From Cristatella mucedo (lineage: Eukaryota > Bryozoa > Phylactolaemata > Cristatellidae), in NCBI GenBank assembly GCA_009760855.2, contig WPIO01000112.1, positions 1,235,501 through 1,299,500 of the forward strand: a stretch of DNA of 64,000 nt, read 5' to 3'. The notes under the pieces were generated by a model. It was not told where the DNA came from and searched no databases. It worked only from the letters and a program-made list of their open reading frames with translations. Below are positions 22,292-33,800 of this stretch, in pieces (within the stretch, counting starts at the first letter, position 1; each line of letters starts with the position of its first letter). Position numbers and translations under genes: made by a program.

Positions 22292-23389
22292 AACATTTTG
22301 GCTCTACCCTGGTCTAAAAAGCTCTACCCCGGCCTAAAAAATCTACCCGATCCTCAGGGCCCCACCGGTCCATGATGTGGAGCCGATAACTCGAACACTG
22401 CAGCTGTTACTGTTGCTTAAGTGCTGCTGCTGCTGCCTCACGTTGAGCTTGATTTGCATATAAGCCAATTTGCTGACTACTGGAGCTGCCAATTTACCAA
22501 TTTCCTTAGTGACTCACTCGACTTCCGATCGATTCTCGGACGGAGGGCCTTGAGAAAAAAATGATTAGTGTAGGTGACAGGTGCAATTTAATGAAATATG
22601 TTGTGAGGTAGGATAAAAACGACGTAAACTACGTGAGCCCGCTGTAGTACCGTCAGGGTGGCCATTCTACTAGCACACCCTTTCGATGTATTAGTTGGAT
22701 AACGTAACTGATATGGCAAATTACTCTTGGCAAGCTTACTCTTACCAAAACCGAGTTTAGTTCTCCAGTACTCATGTTAGACAATCATAAAAAACAGAAA
22801 AATCTGGAGCATGGTTACAGGTGAAGCGAGCTAGAGTTGTTTTGTGGCGTATCCATAATACAAACTGGCAACGTTTATGATTGGTCCGCAGGGTATTCAA
22901 ATCGGTATACCTGCCGGCTCGGCCCATTTAGCAGCACTGAGGTCAATCAATACTTTATCGGCAGAGTCAGTACGAATAGGTTTGCTCATAGAGTCGTCTC
23001 ATGCCCATGATTCTAGGTCATGAAACGATTCCAGAAAAGCTTGGTTTACACTGTTGATTTCTCATCCTTATCAAAGCCGATTTCTACCGGCTGTATCACC
23101 AATAACTGTAGGCAGGAGCTAAAGTCTCGACTAAATCAGTCGAATCTGCAGAGCCGATCAATCACAAGATCCGTCCCCCTCCTGGTTTTTATAGGGATCC
23201 ACAAAAAACACTGGTCAGACTTGAAAAGCCACAATGCAAGTACCACTGCATTAAGGCTCTCCACTCTAGTTAAGTTAACCTGTTACCATACACTGTCCTT
23301 TAAATAATGTATGCATCTGATATGGCTACTGATGAACACAACTCGATTTTGGTAGGATTACATATGCCAAGTGCCATGCTGAGCCCAGC
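22292..23389. other. TMEM30 intron, nothing recognised
   Basis: Some local duplication (gctctaccctggtctaaaaa / gctctaccccggcctaaaaa at 22310-22340). A 95-codon plus frame at 23020-23307 has no recognisable motif. Confidence 0.5.
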
Positions 23390-23600
23390 CGATCTCTCTT
23401 CTCCACGACGATTTACCATCTGTTAGTAGATCTATCCTCTCCTAACCAATTTAGTGTCTTCTAACCTATCTACCATCTCTTAGCTGATCTAGTCAATCTA
23501 ACATCTCGAAACAAATCGATGCTCTCCTAACCACCAACCTTCTCCCAGTCGATCTACACTATCCTTCACTAACTTCCTTCATCTAACCCCTCCTAGCTAT
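23390..23600 (+). repeat. Decayed pyrimidine-rich minisatellite
   Basis: Recurrent words cgatctA..atctcctaacc with period roughly 20-35 bp: agatctatcctctcctaacc, tatctaccatctcttagc, aaatcgatgctctcctaacc, cgatctacactatccttcac. Too degenerate for an exact unit. Confidence 0.5.
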
Positions 23601-24214
23601 AAACACCAGTGTCCAGGTACGGTAAAGCACGACTACGAATGATCTCAGATCATAGTGCTGCAATTGCTCAGGTAATCAAGGCCAGATAGGCTCTCTAGGC
23701 AAGTATGCAGCCTATGTGAGGACTTGATGTACACCATGACAGGTGAGGAGGGCTTAAGTTACAGGCAGCCATGCCATGGGCATCTTGCCTTGGCACTTTA
23801 TTCAAGATACTTTGCTGTTCCCGATGCAGTCGGTAGGAGCCCGATTTTGCAAAAATCATCTAAAAAATTGTAACACGATAATCAAGCTGTCGATCACGGC
23901 ACTTCCATTCCACCAAGATATGTGTTGCCAGATGCTCAGCAGCTCCTTGACTGTTCACCTTGAAACAGCAGTCAGTCTGTGCTGGAGCCAGAGACGAAGT
24001 CATCGGCCACTAATTAAGCATTGAGCAGCAGAACACTACCAAACTACACCTCTCCTTAATCGTCAGGGTTTTCTGAGAATAAAGACAGTGATGATGGATA
24101 AATTATTACAGACGGGATAGGCAACAAGCTGCAGATGGTGGAAGAACCCAAGCATCCTAGATGGGCATAGGGCTAAAGAGTGACTAAAGAGGCTGAGACA
24201 TTAATAAGCATTAC
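23601..24214. other. TMEM30 intron, nothing recognised
   Basis: No repeat family or gene seen up to the donor at 24214. Confidence 0.5.
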
Positions 24215-24351
24215 CTATAGGGGTCACAGTCGGTGCTCACATTCTTCTGAGTCACGACCTGACCACTGAGCTGGTTATCGTCACGTGACTTGACGTATCG
24301 CCGGTGATTCTGATAGAAGTTGCTGAGACCGTAGTACATGTAAACGTCTCC
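24215..24351 (-). CDS. TMEM30A: TMEM30 exon: [20 protein letters not shown] block
   Basis: Acceptor cttgcag, donor gtaatg. The exon encodes [19 protein letters not shown] followed by [12 protein letters not shown] and ends at STDCDPYR with two bases of the Arg codon. This is the most conserved block of the family and lies in the ectodomain. The cysteine in DCDPYR is expected to pair with the one in PCGAIAD in the next exon, as in vertebrate TMEM30A. Confidence 0.95.
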
Positions 24352-24829
24352 CTGCAAGCAGCGCAAACATGCCTGTTTAAGCAAACAAATGGTCACGAGA
24401 CAACACTGCAGCGATTGCATTGCCAGGCCAGGCCGGGGAGCAAGACCGGGCATCGAGGGAGAATGGCAGCTTGTGCAGTCGATGGGGAGGGGTAGTCCAA
24501 AAGGCCAAGGCACAGCACACAGCCAGGATTATTAAAATTAATAATTTAACACTGCAATACTGCAGCACTTACCTGGATCGCAGCAAGACGTCTTGCTCTC
24601 CCTACCCCCTATACTGGCAGTAAGAGAATCGATAGTTTCAAGAGCAAACAAGGCGAGGGCCCATAGGGTCATTCATAATACTACATGCAGTTTTTTGATA
24701 CAACACAAGACATGAGAACTGGGTGTCTTGCTCAAAAATGACCATTCACTAGCTGGCCACACGAGCTCCACCACAAACCAGTTAGTCTACTTTCAGATGG
24801 TAGCAGTGCAAAAATTCGGTTCGGCTTAG

Positions 24830-25260
24830 ATAGGGATAACACAGCCAAGCTGGTCCATGCGCTTGTGACACCCTGTCTAGTCGTCCTAACTCATTACTTG
24901 CAGGTCTTAGACTGTGCAGTATGATGCTCACAAATCATGCAAAACCCTGCAGCTACGCTTGTGTATCGTGAACGTTGCAGCTGCCACATTATACCACTTT
25001 TCATGGATCTTCACCGGCTCCCGATCAAGCATATCGACTTCAAGATTCGGTCACTTACTTTTAATAATAATAATAAGAATAATGTACTTGATAAAGCACC
25101 CTCAGAGAACTCAATCTCTTTCTAGGCACTTTACATTTGCAGCAAAGGTAAACACGATCGCATGGTGAGTAATATCATCTAGCCCCCTTCATTATTTCCC
25201 CCGGCCTATCTATGGGAAACACTTCCTTCTCAGGCTTCACATACACCCAAACGACATGTC
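24830..25260 (+). mobile_element. LINE family A fragment interrupted by a tail-only copy
   Basis: RT C-terminal remnants (LVHALVTPCL-like, MQNPAATLVYRERCSCHIIP, HIDFKIRSLTF). The text stops at 25061, where a reverse tail-only copy intervenes, and resumes near 25173 with ..CCCCCTTCATTATTT..CGGCCTATCTATGG, matching SLHSLAPAYL. Confidence 0.78.
25062..25172 (-). mobile_element. Tail-only LINE A insertion nested in a LINE A fragment
   Basis: 111 bp on the minus strand: AAT tail, stem (gataaagcaccctcagagaa ... ctttctaggcac) and the boundary ttgcagcaaaggtaaacacg, ending ggtgagtaatat. Both flanks belong to one older LINE C-terminus, so the unit inserted as a piece. Confidence 0.82.
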
Positions 25261-25662
25261 TTGTTCCGCCACTAAAAAATGAATGAGTCGGCTAGACGGG
25301 AGTCAGAGATCCGTGTACAGCCAATAGCTCCATTAAACCACGACCGCTACAGCCAAAATGGTACGGCTGTCGCTTGTAGCCAGTGCACTGAGTGACTTAA
25401 ACTGCAAACAACCGTATGGTTGCTACGGTTTTCGGGCATGTAAATGTGGTGTTGCTAGGGACTAACACGTTTGATGTATATTTTAGCTGTTCGCCCCACA
25501 AGAGATCGCACATGTCTGCGCAATCGCTGTGAGGCCGAGGGGGGAGGGCTTACCCTGCCATTCAGCAGAGAGCGGTTTTCTTCCCAATCAATTTGGCACC
25601 AAGTCCAGCATGCAAGAGAGATTGCTGATCGACGACATAACAAAAGGCTTACTGCAGGCTTT

Positions 25663-25712
25663 GCATGAAATGGGCTTAAGCAACCGAGCATGAAATGGGC
25701 TTAAGCAACCGA
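25663..25712 (+). repeat. 25-bp perfect tandem duplication in the Tc1 relic
   Basis: The unit beginning gcatgaaatgggcttaagca occurs twice back to back (25663-25687 and 25688-25712). It lies in the helix-turn-helix coding part and shifts the frame, since 25 is not a multiple of three. Confidence 0.95.
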
Positions 25713-26003
25713 GAAGTGGCACAGACTCTTAAAATCAGCTATGGACCAGTTAGCTTCAATCTGGACAAGCTTAAAACTCATGGAAGTATGGCTTATAAAT
25801 CATGCTGAGGTCGCCCAAAAAAGACGACCCGAAGGGACAACTTTCATCTGAAGGTGTTGGCTCTTCGGGTATGGAAGGCATCGTTAAGGGAGCTGTATCA
25901 GTCGCTAGCAATCACTACTGGGAAAGGTGGTTAGCTCAGATACAGTACAGAACGCTTGCTAACCATGGCATAGGGTCGCCAAGCCAACGCCTTTGCTTAT
26001 GGT

Positions 26004-26187
26004 TGGTGAGCCGTGATGGCACACTAGGTAAGGCGGTTGCTTTCACGACCTTAGCCCCGAGGTCATGGGTTCGATTACTGAGGTGGCGATCCTTTATCGC
26101 CACTGAAAGCGGTGGTGATAGCCGTAAAGGCTCTTCTGTCGCTATACAAAAAGAGGCTGTTTAATCAGCTAGGATTTATTTATGGAG
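26004..26187 (+). mobile_element. SINE1 copy inside the Tc1 relic
   Basis: ggtgagccgtgatggcacac, tgggttcgattactgaggtg (B box altered), ggtggtgatagccgtaaagg and tttaatcagctaggatttat. It interrupts transposase coding text between the GRPKKTT region and the WTRVLW region. Confidence 0.85.
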
Positions 26188-26979
26188 AGGCACCAAACAT
26201 CTCAGATGGGCCCAGGACCACACCCACTACACTACTTACGACTGGACTCGAGTTTTATGGACTGCCGAGTCCAAACTCACGGTCTACCTTAACCCTAAAA
26301 GGACACCATTTGTGAGTCGGCAAAAAGGTGAGGTGTACCACTATGACTGCCTGCGGACAACAGTGAAATTCGGTGGCGATAGAACCATGGATTGGGGTTG
26401 CTTTCACTCTTTGGAGTTCTGCACCGTATTAACAAAATTATGGACCAACATCGACCTGGTTAAAAATGCTGGAATTCCAAGTGCTAGAGCTCTTCCGGGG
26501 AATGATCATGTTCCGCAGCAGAACAATGACCCCAAGCACACAGCAAAGATCTCCAAAAGATTTTTCGCTCAATCAGGGTTCAGAGACACGAGTTGGCCGA
26601 GCCAGTCACCTGACCTAAATCCCATAGAACAGCGGTTCATAATCTATGAGTCGGGAATCTTTCACAGGGGTTGCCTAAGACCATCAGATAGCATGCATTT
26701 CCACATTTTGCATATAATAATTTTATGATTGGGGATCGCTACAACATGAAATGTATTAAAGGGTCGAGGCATTAGGAAGGTTGAGAAGCACTGCAATAGA
26801 ACATCTTTGGGATAAGTTGGAGCACTCTATGAGGTCCGACTCTGTTCCTATAACGACTCCGGATGAGCTTCTTAGCAGGTTGCTGTAACATTGGCAAAAT
26901 ATTATGCCGGAGGCCAGCATGAGGTTAAGGGACTGTATGCTGCGTTGCATCAGAGGTCATTAATAGAGATAGAGATACA

Positions 26980-27158
26980 GCCGTGATGGCCCACTAGGTA
27001 AGGCGGTTGCTTTTCACGACCTTGTTCCCCAGGTCATGGGTTCGAATCCTGTGGTGGGCGAACATTTAGCGCCACTGCAAGCAGTGGTGATAGCCGCAAA
27101 GGCTCTTCTGTCGCAATACAAAGGAGGCTGTTAAATCAGCTAGTATTTTTTTTTATTA
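26980..27158 (+). mobile_element. SINE1 copy
   Basis: agccgtgatggcccactagg, B box ggttcgaatcc intact, gcagtggtgatagccgcaaa and ttaaatcagctagtattttt. Confidence 0.84.
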
Positions 27159-27384
27159 CAAACCACCGAGAATAGACCTCATATTAACTTGTATGCAATA
27201 TCAGCAACATTTTGACTTACACGAGACATTAAATATGTATACATGACATAGTGTGCATAAATCATTGACATATTTTGTCTGTATGCTAGTTGAAAGCCAT
27301 CTGCCGACACCAGGTGAGTGTCACTACAAGGGGTGGAACAAGACTTTTGCGTTCGGGTGTAGTATCACTAGCCCTTTTCTGACT

Positions 27385-27700
27385 CGTTTAGCTGTGCCTT
27401 GAACCAACCTCCAATCTTTTCGAGATCGTGCCTTCAGTTTGTATGCACCCAAAGCCTGGAACTTACTCCCAACTGCCGTCATAGCATCCTCAATGACTAG
27501 ACGACATTTTGAAGAAGCAAAAACACCATCAGCCCCTCACGGCTTTTGCTCCGCCCAAGTGAATTGTCCTTCAGTGTAAGCATGGATCCTGTTGCATTCG
27601 TGCATATTTGTACCAAACTATTTAACATGCTTTCTTCTCAAAATTTTTGACGGGCCTACAAAGAGATTTAATGCTCATAAGGCTTTAGAAAATATTTCAT
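27385..27700 (+). pseudogene. Old LINE A C-terminal fragment
   Basis: Degenerate text near LQSFRDRAFSLYAPKAWNLL, followed by a 3' UTR-like stretch and a decayed stem (aaagagatttaatgctcata). Confidence 0.6.
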
Positions 27701-27905
27701 AATAATGATTACTATTACAAAATTCTCGTTTCTTTTTTTGCACTACAACAATGATGCTTATGAGTTTTCGTTATTCTCTATGAATCTAGCTGAAGGCTCA
27801 GCAGCTGCAGTGGAGGGCGCAAGATCAGCCAGCCTCGGCAGGTCTCGAGCACGGCACTCCCAGTGGACCAATCATACCACGATGCACGGCGACTGCGGTG
27901 CTTAC

Positions 27906-28037
27906 GCTCATGTCCTGACTGAGGGTAAAATTCACTTCACATCGGCACCCGGTTGAGTTAAGATCTGACGTGTTGAGACTGTCCTTGCAGTAGCGACCCG
28001 AGTCGAGGTCAACACAGTCCGTGTATTCCTTAATGAC
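27906..28037 (-). CDS. TMEM30A: TMEM30 exon: cysteine- and sequon-rich start of the ectodomain
   Basis: A 132-nt exon (44 codons, phase 0 at both ends) between acceptor acaagag and donor gtaagc. It encodes [17 protein letters not shown], two N-glycosylation sequons (NTS, NST), then CRCEVNFTL with a third sequon NFT. This is the position of CxC-INFTLE in vertebrate TMEM30A, a region with conserved disulfides in the family. The acceptor was chosen because it joins VTSNN directly to VIKEY in frame. Confidence 0.9.
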
Positions 28038-28179
28038 CTCTTGTACCTAATACCGAAGCACAATATAATAGCTGTCCAAGCAGTTGCAAAAGCATAGCCT
28101 GATTCAGCGCTCTCGGCACCCACATGCATCCAGGACTGCCATGGTGTCCCTCGGCCACGGCACCGATGTGCGCACTCAC

Positions 28180-28313
28180 GTTGTTTGAAGTGACGAGCAG
28201 AACTGCTCCGATCGGTATGAATGCCACTCCGATAGCAAAGAAAATTGGTATTACTGAGTGTGCTGTCATCACGGGCTGCCATGCCGGTAGCCGCTGTTGC
28301 CGAAACGCAGAAT
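28180..28313 (-). CDS. TMEM30A: TMEM30 exon: N-terminal QQRLPAWQP motif and first transmembrane segment
   Basis: Acceptor ttgcag precedes 28313 and donor gtgagt follows 28180. The exon opens with two bases completing a split codon, then encodes [13 protein letters not shown], the family hallmark just before the membrane, a hydrophobic run ([20 protein letters not shown]) and TSNN. It ends in phase 0. The first two bases demand an upstream exon supplying the start codon and the rest of the cytosolic tail. Confidence 0.92.
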
Positions 28314-28691
28314 CTGCAATCCAGACGTTTCCCAGCAAACTAGAACATGCATGGTTTATCTAGCAAGCCAGCTGGCTACCATTATCTGCTGTGCACAAGA
28401 AATTCATAACCCGAAGGGTACTGTGGCTGAGTCCTTTTGGCAAGCAATAAAAAGTGATAATAATAATAATAATAATAATACAACATTCCTACGGAGCCTT
28501 TCTAAGGACTTCACTCGCCCTGGAAAGAAAACATGTCAATTGATCATTGGTATTAATGATTATATGACAAATTTAAGCACTGCCTAAGCTCAAAAAACGA
28601 TTCAGATGAATAAATACAAAGATTGCAAGGACCAGGCTGTTCTCGACTGCCTTTTACGTGTCGTCAAGTAGGGGAATTTTGCCATGTCATC
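28314..28691. other. Upstream of first recognised TMEM30 exon
   Basis: Expected to be intron leading to the missing N-terminal exon. Contains an (AAT)~8 run at 28456-28481, possibly a LINE tail end. Confidence 0.45.
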
Positions 28692-28783
28692 CTAGCTAGC
28701 TAGCTGGCTTGCAGCTAGCTAGCTAGCTTCAAACTAGCTAGTTAGAATGCACTAGCATGCAGCTAGCTAGCTGAACGTGCTAG
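28692..28783. repeat. AGCT/CTAG self-complementary cluster
   Basis: Dense run of ctagctagctagctgg, gcagctagctagctagctt, aactagctagtt and gcagctagctagctg. Each piece is its own inverted repeat, and the block can fold in many ways. It lies ~380 bp upstream of the first recognised TMEM30 exon. Confidence 0.85.
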
Positions 28784-28843
28784 AAACTTGTGCCATGGTT
28801 TTCAAAGGATATCAGTTTGGCTAGAGGCACCGCTGAACGAGCC

Positions 28844-28984
<141 letters not shown>

Positions 28985-29029
28985 ACACGATCGCTGGAAG
29001 TGGGTGGAGCGGTGGGAAGCCCCAAGAGT

Positions 29030-29300
29030 AAACACTTTTAATATAAGTAAGCCGGAGCTTTATAAAGGCCCAGTGCAGGTCGGTGGGAAGTGACGGCAAG
29101 GTGGCACCTACCAACAATGGCCACGACGGGCAAGCTAACAAGCAAAGTGGGGCACCAACTGCGAATGTCTTCATTGCACACGCAAAGCTACCTGCAAGGA
29201 GTGTGAGTTATAGAAGTCTTGACAAGATACCGAAAGGGCATGGACCAGCTTGGCTGCAGTATACTCAAACTTCACGTGGGAGGTGATAATGGTCATCTGG
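29030..29300 (-). pseudogene. Old LINE A fragment
   Basis: Minus-strand text AAKLVHALSVSCQDFYNS corresponds to SKLVHAFVTSRLDFCNS. The neighbouring [11 protein letters not shown] resembles DLHWLPVKQRI. Very degraded. Confidence 0.55.
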
Positions 29301-29744
29301 CGACAAGCCATTTTGGAACGGGCACCCTCATTCTTTGCAGAAAGGATAAGCTGGTCGAACCAGCCGTGATGCTCCATAGTTTTTAGTGATACTGGGTGTT
29401 GATATAGAGTGGCTGCAGCAGACTCTGTTGCATAGCCCAAGCAGTATAGAAAAGAGCCTGTCGAAAGTAGCAGCTAGTAAAGCTGATAACTCAAGCTCAT
29501 AAAGAGTGACCTGCTATGGGTAGCGGCACTTCCAACGTGATAATAAAACAAGCGACTACCAACAAAGAAAAGCAGCAGCATAACAATAAAAAAAGAGGCT
29601 GTGGAGGTAACTGAGAATGAGGTAACAGAAATAACTTGGCTCGACTTACAACCAAGCTAACGTACATAAGACACTATGAGCAACCTTTAATTAATGCTGA
29701 TATGGTTTTTCTGCATATGCTGAGTGTGTAGAAAGACGAATAAT

Positions 29745-29845
29745 TATATAACAATACCACATTTGCCTAACACCCTCAGAAAATCTAATCTCTTTCTAGG
29801 CACTTTACATATGGTACAAAGGAAGCACGATCATATGGTTCTCTA
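29745..29845 (-). mobile_element. LINE A 3' tail fragment
   Basis: The stem reads cctaacaccctcagaaaatc ... ctctttctaggcac, followed by tttacatatggtacaaagga. Confidence 0.65.
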
Positions 29846-30123
29846 AGGTATACATAAATTTTCTTATGATCGTTAAGTCGATGGGTGCCACATCCCTAGA
29901 CAAGGGAAAGAAGAAAGTGAACACATTTCCTTTTACTTAAATTAATTTAAGCCGCTGCGGATGCGCAAGGCAAATGGCAAGTATAAACAGCTGACCAATT
30001 TCACACAATTGCACACAAAATTGATGGTCGGGTGGAGCCAGCCAGCACGGGGGGGGGGCGGGGTATGCTAACTTCTGTAGGGCTATGCCCAACAAGCATG
30101 CCGAAGCAAATGTAACAAATGGT

Positions 30124-30162
30124 GACACACACACACACAGACACAGACACACACACAACACA

Positions 30163-30243
<81 letters not shown>

Positions 30244-30280
30244 CACATACACATACACAAGAGACACAGACAGACACACT
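30124..30280. repeat. (CA)n microsatellite, ~155 bp
   Basis: CA dinucleotides with a few GACA and CAACA variants at the ends. Source of VCVC/HTHT pseudo-ORFs. Confidence 0.97.
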
Positions 30281-30879
30281 TGCATGCACGAGCTCTGACA
30301 GGTGCATAGCAGCAGTTATCGCCACTGACTTAGTGCATACCAGCCAGCGCTGAGGAGGGTGTGCTGGCACTAGAGTTGAGTAGGCTGTGATGAGTGGTTT
30401 GATATTGTTGTAGTAGGCACACGCAGGACGGGCATTGGGATGGAGGTGGTTTAGCAGGTAAATGGGCTGAAATCTCGGGGACACCACTACTCTCCACGTT
30501 GAATGCCACTTTTCATTCCTTTCTTTCTAGCGCCAACATGTTCTTTCGGCGAATGCTCAGTGCTATGAATGTAGCTGGGTTTTCACGAGCCAAACTCCAC
30601 TCTGGCCCTTACGAGCCAGAACAGCTGAGCTTGCCAAGCTCTACAATTCCGTACAGACGATGACAACCAATAACAATGGCATAGTACATTCCTCATCGGC
30701 AGTGCAAGAGAGTCACGAGGCCTGTGACTTGGGCAGAGTCATGGCAAACTTAGTTACTACGTGAGGATTTTCGGCATTGTCTTTGGAAAGCAACTGGGCC
30801 AAACTTATTGAGGACAATCCCTGATACGGCATACTGAAAAAATAATCTCTACACCAACAATGAACCACTGTGTGCAAGA

Positions 30880-33800
30880 AATCGATCCTTCCTTGCTATG
30901 GGTGATTTCAACATTCGTCTTGATAACTTACCTGATGCCTTCAGCACTGATATTCGTGCATTGACTGACTCATTGTCTATTGTGTCTCATGTGCATGGCC
31001 CTACTCACATCAAGGGTCACACACTCGACCAAATTTTCCATACAACTGCACGTTGTAATCACCAATTATAACCAAATCATGCTTATCTGACCACATGCAG
31101 ATCTCACTCAGTCTACAATGGGTGGCCTCCTCCTCCTTTAAAATCACCTGCGAATCACAAAACCTCAAGACCCTTGACATCGATGCTGTCCGTGCGAGAA
31201 TATCTGCCTCACCTCTGCTGCTCAGTCCCCCACCCGACCAATCATCATTGGTATTCCTACAACACGACACTAGCTTACAAACTAGAGTTTGCACCCCATA
31301 CTGTGACAGCCCTCCGCACGACCTGCTGCCGGGCTGGGTAACGCGACCGAGCAACAAGTCTGCTGGCTCCAACACCAAAACCTTTATTTCAAGCTACGCC
31401 GGCCAAGCCCAGTCTACACACACTAGACGGCTGCCGGTGTCGAGGGATCTCGCCCTCCCCTCCTGCTGCACTCCTTCGGCAGCCCTTATATTCCATGCAT
31501 GCATTGTTTTTGGCCCTCTCGGGCAATTATTCGTTCCGAGCCTGCACAGCTGGGGGCAGTTTGTGGTAGATTGATGTCCCCACAGATGCTGCCAATGCAT
31601 GGATTTGGGCAGGACTGCCGAGTCATCGTCTGCCCCTCTACTGGTCGTGAGCTTTCGGCTGCTTAGACAGTCTGAGAGCCATGGCAAGGTCTCCACCCAG
31701 TGCTCGCAGGCTGCAAGAGTCGTGTTCCTTCACACATACTAAGCCCAATGTACACCCTTGCCCAGACGGCCTGTGGTTTACCACAGACATTAATCTAGAT
31801 AGGTCTACTAAACCCAAGCTTATAAAAGCATACACAAGATCAGGACTGACTGTCCATTGACAAGCATACAAGGACTACTGTAGATCTTACCAATCGATAT
31901 TAGCAAAGGCCAAGTGTAGCTTCTATAAAAACATTCTTCAATCACAGATGCACGATCCAAAAATGCCGATGTCGACGATCAAACATCTCCTCAACTGCTT
32001 CCAGGTTAGCTCCTAACCCAGTGATCCCTATGATGATCTAGCTGATGGCTTCTCAAGCTTCTTTGTCCAGAACATAGAGAAGATCAGGGAGTCCATCGCT
32101 AGGATGGTAGCATTCCCCTAAAATGCTGTCCCTCAATTCCTTGAATCACCTCAATGTCTACATTCAAGGTCACTAATGACCTCGTCCTAAAGTTCATATC
32201 CCAATCCAAGAAGACACCTAGTCCTTCGGACCATATCCTCACGGTCCTGCTTTACGATGCATTGATCTGCTGCTGCCAAGCATGACCAACATCATTAATA
32301 TGTCATTAGCCTCAGATCATATATCAGCACCTGACAAAAAGGCTGTAGTCAAGCCAATACTCAAGAAAGCAACACTAGACCAAAAGAGCTTGAGCAACTA
32401 CTGCCCAGTCTCTCCTCTACCGTTCCTATAAAAGGTGCTAGAACGAGTCGTAGCAACCAGCTGAACTCATATATTGAAACTTTAAACATTACTAGTAAGT
32501 TCCAGTCAGATTTGAGAGCTAATCACTCTACAGAATAAGCATTGCTTCGGGTCTATAATTGCATTTCACTTTGCAGCAAATGTAAAGCGCCTAGAAAGAG
32601 ATTAAGTTCTCTCAGGGTGCTTTATCAAGTGCATTATTATTATCATTATAACGACCCACTTAGGAATACAGACTTAGGTAAAGTATCTCTACTTCTTGTA
32701 ATCAATCTTCCGGTAGCTTCGATACAATCGATTACCAAGTCCTTCTTGGGCATCTCTCGTCGAGCCTAGGAATTACTGGCACTGCATTGCAATAGTTCAG
32801 GTCCTATCTCAGTGGAAGACTCCATAGTATTGATGTGAATGGACAAAGATCATTCGAGGTATCTGAAATATGGAGTACCTCAGGGCTCCGTGCTTGGTCC
32901 TGTTTTTTCAAGGTTTATACTCTCCCTCTTGCCGACGTGATTGCCAAGCACAATCAAGGCTTTCACTTCTATGTGGATGACACTCAGTTGGACCTTTGCT
33001 TTAATCCCTCCTAGCCCTCCACCCCATCGAATTCTCTCAACTCCCTTGCTACATTCATTGATGATATCTGCATAAGGAAGGCAGCAAATTTTCCTAAATT
33101 GAATAATGATAGAACTAACTTGCTAGTCATGGGCAAACCAAGTGAGATTCAGAAATTGGAAAGGTTAACGGTCGAAATCGGCTCTGCCAGCATATCTCCT
33201 GTTGAATCTTCACGAAATCTAGGTGTCATGTTCCAAAGTGACCCTTCATTAGGCAACCACATCAGCTCCACCATCAAGTCTGCCTACTTTCAGCTACCTA
33301 ACATTACTAAAATTCGCGCTTGTTTAGACAGGGATACCACATCTAAGTTGGTACCATGCATTTGTGACACCACCTCTTGACTTCTGTAACTCACTGCTTG
33401 CTGGTCTACCGGCAAGTGCAATCCGGCGCTCACAGTTGGTGAAAAACTCTGCAGCTAGGCTTGTCTGTCGTGAGCGGCGCAGTTGCCACATCACACCACT
33501 TCTCACTGACCTGCACTGGCCCCCAGTCAGGCAATGCATCGACTTCAAGGTTTTGCCGCTCACTTTTAGATCCCCTATTTTTTGGCTGTAGCCTACCTAT
33601 ATGATCTACTGCCCCAGCAGGCTATGCAACGTACCACCTGCTGTTCAGAATGTTTCTGTTTACCTACACCTCATACAAGCCTCAAATCCTTTGGAGACAG
33701 TGCCTTTAGTTCGTATGCTCCTAAAGCCTGAAAATCACTCACGACTTCTGTAACGACATCCCCTGACTTGACCACATTAAAAAATATTACAAATGCACAT

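Larger units (their letters stand above)
25640..26945 (+). pseudogene. Tc1/mariner transposase relic, split by a SINE
   Basis: Broken Tc1-type transposase. An N-terminal helix-turn-helix segment reads MGLSNREVAQTLKISYGPV, followed by CGRPKKTTRRD. After the SINE1 insertion (26004-26187) come DWTRVLWTAESKL with the first catalytic D/E region, DWGCFHS, NDPKHTAKISKRFF with the second catalytic Asp, and SQSPDLNPIEQ with the third acidic residue. A remnant of LWDKLEHSM follows. Several frameshifts, stops and a 25-bp duplication (25663-25712) inactivate it. Terminal inverted repeats were not identified. Confidence 0.85.
12451..28313 (-). other. TMEM30A: TMEM30/CDC50 gene span (flippase beta subunit), 7 exons found
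   Basis: Gene span on the minus strand. Seven coding exons (28313-28180, 28037-27906, 24351-24215, 21026-20959, 18271-18128, 17763-17527, 12620-12451) have GT-AG borders and phases that join without a break: 1022 nt, 339 complete codons plus stop. The CDC50/TMEM30 family are two-pass membrane glycoproteins that partner P4-ATPases, allow their exit from the ER and support phospholipid flipping. The order seen matches the family: short cytosolic N-terminus with QQRLPAWQP, first membrane segment ending VTSNN, cysteine-bearing glycosylated ectodomain, [14 protein letters not shown] block, [20 protein letters not shown] block, [14 protein letters not shown] and the second membrane segment. The human protein is 361 aa, so roughly the first 30 residues (one upstream exon) are missing; I could not find that exon above 28313. 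TMEM30A versus TMEM30B/C paralogy is not resolved. Confidence 0.93.

Noticed and set aside
29937-30487. VCVCVC-type ORFs up to 134 codons
   Set aside because: Translation of the (CA)n microsatellite.
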